Below are positions 7,297-10,781 of a stretch of DNA of 10,781 bases, one piece after another. The DNA is taken from contig DOIU01000466.1 in NCBI GenBank assembly GCA_003511825.1, forward strand, positions 1 through 10,781. The letters are read 5' to 3'. Source of the DNA: Gammaproteobacteria bacterium. Lineage in GTDB: Bacteria; Pseudomonadota; Gammaproteobacteria; Granulosicoccales; Granulosicoccaceae. A program made the translations under genes and the position numbers. The notes under the pieces were generated by a model, which saw only the letters and a program-made list of their open reading frames with translations, had not been told where the DNA came from and did not search any database. Every line of letters starts with the position of its first letter. Within the stretch, counting starts at the first letter, position 1.

Positions 7297-8136
7297 ATGG
7301 AACCGATAAAAGCGGCAATTGAACGCGCCCGTCATCAGCGTAACAGCGGCGAAGCGCCTGGCTTCAAAAAGCGTAGTCCTGCGTCTGCAGCGCCAGTACC
7401 AAACGACGAAGCGCTCACGGGTATTGAGTACACGCATACGTTCCAACACCAAGTGTCGCGTGACGATCTCGCTGCCAATCGCGTGATCGCACAAGAGAAA
7501 CGGCACGCATTTGCTGATGCTTACCGGATGCTGCGCACGCAGGTGTTATCAAAGCTGCGTGACAATGGCTGGACGACGCTTGGCGTGACCAGTGCGGGAG
7601 CCGGGCAGGGTAAGACCCTGACGGCGACCAACTTGGCGATCAGCATGGCCCGCAACGTGAAACACACGGTGTTGCTGGCTGATTTTGATTTGCGTCGCCC
7701 GAATGTGCGCAATCTGTTCAACTACGAACGCGAGGGCGGACTGATTGACTGCATTGAGCGAGGTCTGCCGGTCGAAGACGTGTTGTTCACGCCCGATATT
7801 GATGGCTTGGTCGTGCTGCCGGGGGGCGAGGCCGTGGACGAGTCGTCGGAGTTATTGGGTACCGCTCGCGTGTCTGGCCTGGTGCAAGAGCTGCGAGATC
7901 GCTACCAGAATCGTATTGTGATTTTTGATTTGCCGCCGTTGCTGGTGACGGACGATGTGTTTGAGATTATGCCGCAACTCGACAGTCTGCTCTTTGTGGT
8001 TGAAGAGGGCAAAACACGTCGTGATGAAGTCGCGCGGTGTATGGATTTGCTTGAGGGCAAAAACCTCATCGGCACCATATTGAATAAGTCTCGCGACTCG
8101 CAATCTTCTTACGGCTATCAAACGCCTTACTACTAG
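7297..8136 (+). CDS. CpsD/CapB-type bacterial tyrosine autokinase (XrtA-associated type)
   Basis: A cytoplasmic BY-kinase of 279 residues that would partner the adjacent chain-length protein and cycle between phosphorylated and unphosphorylated states during polymer export. Residues 1-75 are a variable linker. YRMLRTQV at 76-83 matches the EYRxLR-type oligomerisation element. Walker A GAGQGKT is at 101-107 (Lys106), Walker A' VLLADFDLRRP at 125-135 and Walker B IVIFDLPP at 207-214. The C-terminus ends SYGYQTPYY, a cluster of four tyrosines (272, 274, 278, 279) expected to be autophosphorylated. The pattern of ELLGTARVSGLVQEL plus IVIFDLPPLL recalls the XrtA/PEP-CTERM-associated autokinases. 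The start is well supported by GAGGGTAAG just upstream of ATG. Three bp separate it from the chain-length gene and 7 bp from the next ATPase. Confidence 0.93.
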   Translation: MEPIKAAIERARHQRNSGEAPGFKKRSPASAAPVPNDEALTGIEYTHTFQHQVSRDDLAANRVIAQEKRHAFADAYRMLRTQVLSKLRDNGWTTLGVTSAGAGQGKTLTATNLAISMARNVKHTVLLADFDLRRPNVRNLFNYEREGGLIDCIERGLPVEDVLFTPDIDGLVVLPGGEAVDESSELLGTARVSGLVQELRDRYQNRIVIFDLPPLLVTDDVFEIMPQLDSLLFVVEEGKTRRDEVARCMDLLEGKNLIGTILNKSRDSQSSYGYQTPYY

Positions 8137-8143
8137 GTCTGTC

Positions 8144-9076
8144 ATGTACGAAGCGTTCTATCAATTAAAAGACAAGCCTTTTTCTTTACTGCCAGACCCT
8201 GCCTATTTGTACTTGGGTGAAGATCATGGCCTGGCCATTGCCATGCTCGAATATGGCTTGCTGGAAAACCATGGATATGTGGTCCTGACTGGCCCCATTG
8301 GCAGTGGTAAAACCACGCTGCTGCGTCATCTGCTGGATACACTCGACAAAGACGCAACGGTGGGTTTTGTCGCTAACACGCACTCAGGATTCGGCTCATT
8401 ACTGGAGCAGATGCTCGCGGCGTTCCAGATTGACGACGTGGAGTCCTCAGAGCCGGCCGTGCAACACCAGCGTTTTGTCGACTATTTGCTCAGCAACTAT
8501 GCGGCGGGCAAGCACACAGTCTTGATTATTGATGAAGCGCAGAATGTTCCTGCCAGCGAATTAGAGCAACTGCGGCTCATCAGTAATATCAACTCGGAGA
8601 AAGACCTGCTGCTCAATGTCATATTGGTCGGTCAGCCAGAGTTGCAGCGCACGATTGCAGAGCCGGGTATGGTGCAGTTTGCGCAGCGGATCAGCGTGTT
8701 TCATGAGCTCAAGCCGCTGAACCGCGAAGAAGTGAGGCATTACATTGCCAAGCGGCTAAAAATTGCGGGAGCGACTGAGTTTTTGTTCACCGCAGGTGCG
8801 ATGGATGCTGTGATGCGCGGTAGCGAAGGTATCCCGCGTCTGATTAACCGCATTTGCGAATCGGCGCTGGTCTATGGGTACGCGGCCAGCAGCGAAAAGA
8901 TCTCGACGGCAATCGTCAACGAAGTCATCAGTGATCAACGTCGCGCGGGTCTGTTGTTACACGATGAGCGTGTTGTAGGGCTTGACAAAACGGCTGTAGC
9001 CGGGCCGTGGTTTGCGCAAGAACCTGATTCTGAAGCTGCCAGTCAGGCGCTGGCTCAGGCGGTCTTTGGCGATTGA
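8144..9076 (+). CDS. ExeA-like AAA ATPase, XrtA/PEP-CTERM-associated type
   Basis: A 310-residue AAA+ ATPase of the ExeA/GspA type. It begins MYEAFYQLKDKPFSLLPDP, the typical start of this family. Walker A TGPIGSGKTT is at 49-58 (Lys56), Walker B VLIIDEAQ at 126-133 with an intact Asp130-Glu131 pair, NVILVGQPEL at 158-167 carries the sensor-1 region, QRISVFHELKPL at 181-192 contains the likely arginine finger, and GIPRLINRI at 229-237 is sensor 2. It lacks the peptidoglycan-binding tail of ExeA, as do the short ATPases of exosortase-linked polysaccharide loci. It is the apparently active counterpart of the FHA-fused ATPase at 4485 and shares its N-terminal box. It is last in the rightward cluster and very probably co-transcribed with the kinase. 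Its exact role in polymer export is not established. Confidence 0.92.
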   Translation: MYEAFYQLKDKPFSLLPDPAYLYLGEDHGLAIAMLEYGLLENHGYVVLTGPIGSGKTTLLRHLLDTLDKDATVGFVANTHSGFGSLLEQMLAAFQIDDVESSEPAVQHQRFVDYLLSNYAAGKHTVLIIDEAQNVPASELEQLRLISNINSEKDLLLNVILVGQPELQRTIAEPGMVQFAQRISVFHELKPLNREEVRHYIAKRLKIAGATEFLFTAGAMDAVMRGSEGIPRLINRICESALVYGYAASSEKISTAIVNEVISDQRRAGLLLHDERVVGLDKTAVAGPWFAQEPDSEAASQALAQAVFGD

Positions 9077-9119
9077 TTTAATCAGCACCTTGGTGCTAAC
9101 CGCGTACGGAGTAAATCAA
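9073..9119. repeat. Nested inverted repeats between convergent genes
   Basis: The inner arms AGCACC-TT-GGTGCT (9084-9097) are enclosed by an outer pair TTGATTTA (9073-9080) and TAAATCAA (9112-9119). The structure spans the stop codons of both the rightward ATPase gene and the leftward 64-residue gene. It could be a two-way transcription end or an mRNA 3' protective fold. There is no T-run next to the inner stem, so a classical intrinsic terminator is not supported. Confidence 0.4.
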
Positions 9120-9290
9120 GAACGCGATAAACAGTCCTACCCCCCCGATTAGCACAATAAAGGTCGTCCAGTCGTTACTGTCGCCTTTTGGACCGTGCTT
9201 GATCCACTGCTTGGCATTTGGCCACAGCCGAATGATAAAGAACACCATAATGCCGGCCCAGATGATATTGACCCAACTGATGTCGCCCAC
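9096..9290 (-). CDS. Small two-segment membrane protein of unknown function
   Basis: A 64-residue protein with two hydrophobic segments, about 7-23 (NIIWAGIMVFFIIRLW) and about 44-62 (FIVLIGGVGLFIAFLIYSV). They are separated by a short polar, lysine-containing loop (KQWIKHGPKGDSNDW) that should lie in the cytoplasm or periplasm depending on orientation. The GTG start at 9290 has GGAG nine bases upstream. Strong amphipathic composition and a well-ordered membrane layout support a real gene. It is downstream of yccA on the same strand but beyond its terminator, so it probably has its own promoter; TATTAT at 9320-9325 is a possible -10. It is convergent with the ATPase gene. I do not recognise the family. 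Confidence 0.72.
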   Translation of the reverse strand: MGDISWVNIIWAGIMVFFIIRLWPNAKQWIKHGPKGDSNDWTTFIVLIGGVGLFIAFLIYSVRG

Positions 9291-9330
9291 GGCTTACACT
9301 CCAACAGACAGTAGAAAAGATAATATGAGA

Positions 9331-9358
9331 CGGGAGGCGCCTGCTAAGGCACCTCCCG
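9331..9358 (-). terminator. Intrinsic terminator of yccA
   Basis: Arms of 11 bases (9331-9341 and 9348-9358) surround a 6-base loop. Read in the minus-strand RNA the stem CGGGAGGUGCC/GGCGCCUCCCG is fully paired with one G-U wobble; read in the plus direction it contains a C-A mismatch. This polarity favours leftward termination. The stem begins 13 bases after the yccA stop and is followed by a modest T-rich run (TATTATCTTTT). Confidence 0.75.
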
Positions 9359-9371
9359 CAAGGCAGGTTGT

Positions 9372-10031
9372 TTATTCGTCGCTGCCCATAATGCCCAGGA
9401 TCTGGAGCAGGGAAACGAAGATATTGTAGATATTCAGGTAGAGCGAGATGGTTGCTCGTACGTAGTTGGTCTCGCCACCATTCACAATGCGGCTGGTGTC
9501 AAACAGGATGAAGCCACTCATGATCACGATGATGGCGGCAGACAGGGCCAAATGCATCGCGGGAATTTGCAGGAAGATGTTCAAGATCATTGCACCAAAA
9601 GCAACGAGCAAGCCCACCATCAAAAAACCGCCCAGAAATGTAAAGTCTTTGCGGCTGACCAGCGCGTAACCCGATAGGCCGAGAAAGATCACGCCTGTGC
9701 CGCCCATCGCGGTTGCAATCAGCTGTGGGCCATTCGGCAACGCTAGGTACATCGACAACATGGGGCCGAGACCGAATCCCAATAGACCGGTAATCGCGAA
9801 CACCACGCCAATGCCTGCACTGGACTCTTCTGTGCGAGGCAAGACAAACCAAATCAGCGCGATGGCTGCGATGGAACTTACCATAGAGAACATCGGCGGT
9901 ACGGCCAGCACCATGGAAACACCGGCCATCAAGGCGCTGAACAACAGAGTCATAGACAGCAGCATGTAGGTGTTCTTGAGTACCTTATTACTCTCGACAA
10001 CACCGGTTTGCTGAATACTTCGGATTTCCAT
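9372..10031 (-). CDS. yccA: BI-1/YccA family inner-membrane protein, probable FtsH modulator
   Basis: A 219-residue protein, the same length as E. coli YccA, with seven hydrophobic segments: about 23-43, 46-64, 73-95, 106-125, 132-153, 160-177 and 192-215. Shared signatures are NKVLKNTYMLLSMTL near 15-29, KDFTFLGGFLMVG at 128-140, NIFLQIPAMHLALSA at 151-165 and GGETNYVRATISLY at 185-198. E. coli YccA is a substrate and inhibitor of the membrane protease FtsH and protects the SecY translocon when it is jammed; the same role is inferred here. The acidic Asp178 in ILFDTS lies where BI-1 proteins carry conserved acidic residues. AGAGGAAA lies 8 bases before ATG and fixes the start. It has its own promoter and terminator, so it is a single-gene unit. 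Confidence 0.94.
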   Translation of the reverse strand: MEIRSIQQTGVVESNKVLKNTYMLLSMTLLFSALMAGVSMVLAVPPMFSMVSSIAAIALIWFVLPRTEESSAGIGVVFAITGLLGFGLGPMLSMYLALPNGPQLIATAMGGTGVIFLGLSGYALVSRKDFTFLGGFLMVGLLVAFGAMILNIFLQIPAMHLALSAAIIVIMSGFILFDTSRIVNGGETNYVRATISLYLNIYNIFVSLLQILGIMGSDE

Positions 10032-10087
10032 TTACAGTTTCCTCTTGATAAAAATCGATTGAGAAGTTTTCGTGTACTTACCTACGC

Positions 10088-10116
10088 ATTATAGATGGCT
10101 ACAAACTCAGGATAAA
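10088..10116 (-). promoter_or_regulatory. Predicted sigma-70 promoter of yccA
   Basis: On the minus strand a perfect TATAAT (10088-10093) is preceded at 17 bases by TTTATC (10111-10116), a weak -35. It would start transcription near 10080, giving a leader of about 50 nt before the yccA ATG at 10031. The exact -10 and suitable distance make this the only good candidate in the 10032-10289 gap, which otherwise holds no gene. Confidence 0.6.
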
Positions 10117-10272
10117 CCCACCTTCATGAATATCCGGTTAAAACACCACTCACGTTGCTAAAAGTAAGTGTCATGAGCAGCAATTTCAAGACCACGCTGC
10201 GTAAGACTTTGTTACGAAGAAAAAATTCACTCAATTTGTCGGCAAGAGGTAGTAATTCTCCAAAAGTTTCAG

Positions 10273-10278
10273 TATTAT
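10273..10278 (+). promoter_or_regulatory. Likely -10 box of the tRNA-Ser promoter with GC-rich discriminator
   Basis: TATTAT lies 11 bases before the mature tRNA 5' end and is followed by GCGCCGC. That GC-rich discriminator is typical of stable-RNA promoters under stringent control. No convincing -35 is present at the correct distance, so only the -10 is reported. Confidence 0.45.
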
Positions 10279-10289
10279 GCGCCGCTTCC

Positions 10290-10380
10290 GGAGAGGTGGC
10301 TGAGTGGTCGAAAGCGGCGGTCTTGAAAACCGTTGAAGGTTTGTAGCCTTCCCAGGGTTCGAATCCCTGCCTCTCCGCCA
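10290..10380 (+). tRNA. tRNA-Ser(UGA)
   Basis: This is a class II tRNA of 91 bases including an encoded CCA end (10378-10380). The acceptor stem GGAGAGG (10290-10296) pairs with CCTCTCC (10370-10376), with discriminator G10377. The anticodon arm GCGGT-CTTGAAA-ACCGT places TGA at 10324-10326, reading UCA serine codons. A long variable arm (GAAGGTTTGTAGCCTTC) and the T-loop GGTTCGAATCC complete the serine pattern. It appears to be a single tRNA gene with no neighbours. Confidence 0.98.
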
Positions 10381-10764
10381 TCTCCGCAAGAAAAATCCTC
10401 TAAAATCAATTTGCTTGAGAAGTGGCTCCCGCTCTCACAAGTACTCCCACGTCGAATCAGTCTCTCACTGCCTCAACTCGAATATCCGCAGCGTTCGCCG
10501 ACACCCGCATCGGTTGTGCGCCGTCTATAGGGTGGTCATGGAGTCATCAGCCAATGCTGGATAGATCGATTCCTACCGTTACACATCGCTGTATTTCCAG
10601 CTTGCGCCCCGGTTTTTCAGTTTCTGGATAGGATGCTAATTCGCACGTCATGTCTGCATCTGACGAATGCTGCTTCTTACGATAGTACATAATAATTGCA
10701 TGTACATTATTAATGAACAGGCTATAATTATGTACTTTAGCGAGTAGATGCTGCTGTGCTGTTC
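10381..10764. other. Stretch without a convincing gene after tRNA-Ser
   Basis: About 384 bases with only short open frames lacking ribosome-binding sites or protein-like composition. I see no clear terminator directly after the tRNA and no copy of the tRNA 3' end that would mark an integrated element. Base composition shifts from mixed to AT-rich near 10680, where the repeat block described separately begins. It may hold remnants of a decayed gene, but I could not recognise any. Confidence 0.5.
10684..10736. repeat. AT-rich block of TGTAC-containing repeats around a TATAAT box
   Basis: AGTACATAAT (10684-10693) is the exact inverted match of ATTATGTACT (10727-10736), and a third related unit TGTACATTATT lies between them (10701-10711). 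Inside is a possible rightward promoter, TGTACA (10701-10706), 16 bases, then TATAAT (10723-10728). The layout resembles a promoter flanked by repressor half-sites. No gene follows before the window ends. Confidence 0.4.
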
Positions 10765-10781
10765 TGAAGTGGACCCCGAAA
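10765..10781 (+). mobile_element. Possible left terminus of an IS3-family insertion sequence (cut by window edge)
   Basis: The last bases, TGAAGTGGACCCCGAAA, begin with TG and resemble remembered terminal repeats of IS3-family elements of the IS150 type, which often start TG-A/T-A-x-TGGACCCC. Only 17 bases are visible, with no transposase and no target duplication to test, so this is a tentative call. Confidence 0.35.

Noticed and set aside
10370..10390. Partial repeat of TCTCCGC just after the tRNA 3' end, considered as an attachment site
   Set aside because: Only seven bases match and no integrase or second copy of the tRNA end is present.
10333..10631. Two short plus-strand open frames after the tRNA gene
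   Set aside because: One starts inside the tRNA. Neither has a ribosome-binding site, recognisable motif or protein-like composition.

Overview
The window reads as chromosomal DNA of a gammaproteobacterium. MetH, MetF and the YccA-type BI-1 protein closely resemble their enterobacterial or marine gammaproteobacterial counterparts, and the tRNA encodes its own CCA end. The genus cannot be fixed from sequence alone. No phage or plasmid genes are visible, although the right edge carries what may be the first bases of an insertion sequence.

Left part (1-3628): a methionine-cycle locus. The N-terminal 531 codons of cobalamin-dependent methionine synthase (metH) run leftward off the window. Divergent from it are an ArsR-type regulator fused to a SAM-dependent methyltransferase domain (SahR-like) and metF, which encodes methylenetetrahydrofolate reductase. 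MetF makes the methyl donor that MetH uses. A perfect 20-bp palindrome overlaps the -10 box and predicted start of a strong metH promoter, so this looks like a self-contained regulatory circuit that senses the SAM/SAH state.

Middle part (3780-9076): a rightward cluster of surface-polysaccharide control genes. The order is an unrecognised small protein with a winged-helix look, an ExeA-like ATPase fused to an FHA-like domain, a Wzz/GumC-type chain-length protein, a CpsD/CapB-type tyrosine autokinase, and a second, canonical ExeA-like ATPase. The last three resemble the set found in XrtA (exosortase)/PEP-CTERM exopolysaccharide loci. No glycosyltransferase, flippase, polymerase or exosortase lies in the window. 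The first ATPase lacks the Walker B glutamate and the Ser/His pair of a phosphothreonine-binding FHA domain, so it may be a regulatory pseudo-enzyme paired with the second ATPase.

Right part (9077-10781): two leftward genes, a 64-residue membrane protein and a YccA/BI-1 family protein with a clear promoter and terminator. These are followed by a rightward tRNA-Ser(UGA) and about 400 bases with no convincing gene. That last stretch ends in an AT-rich block of TGTAC-containing repeats around a TATAAT box, then a possible IS3-type terminus at the window edge.
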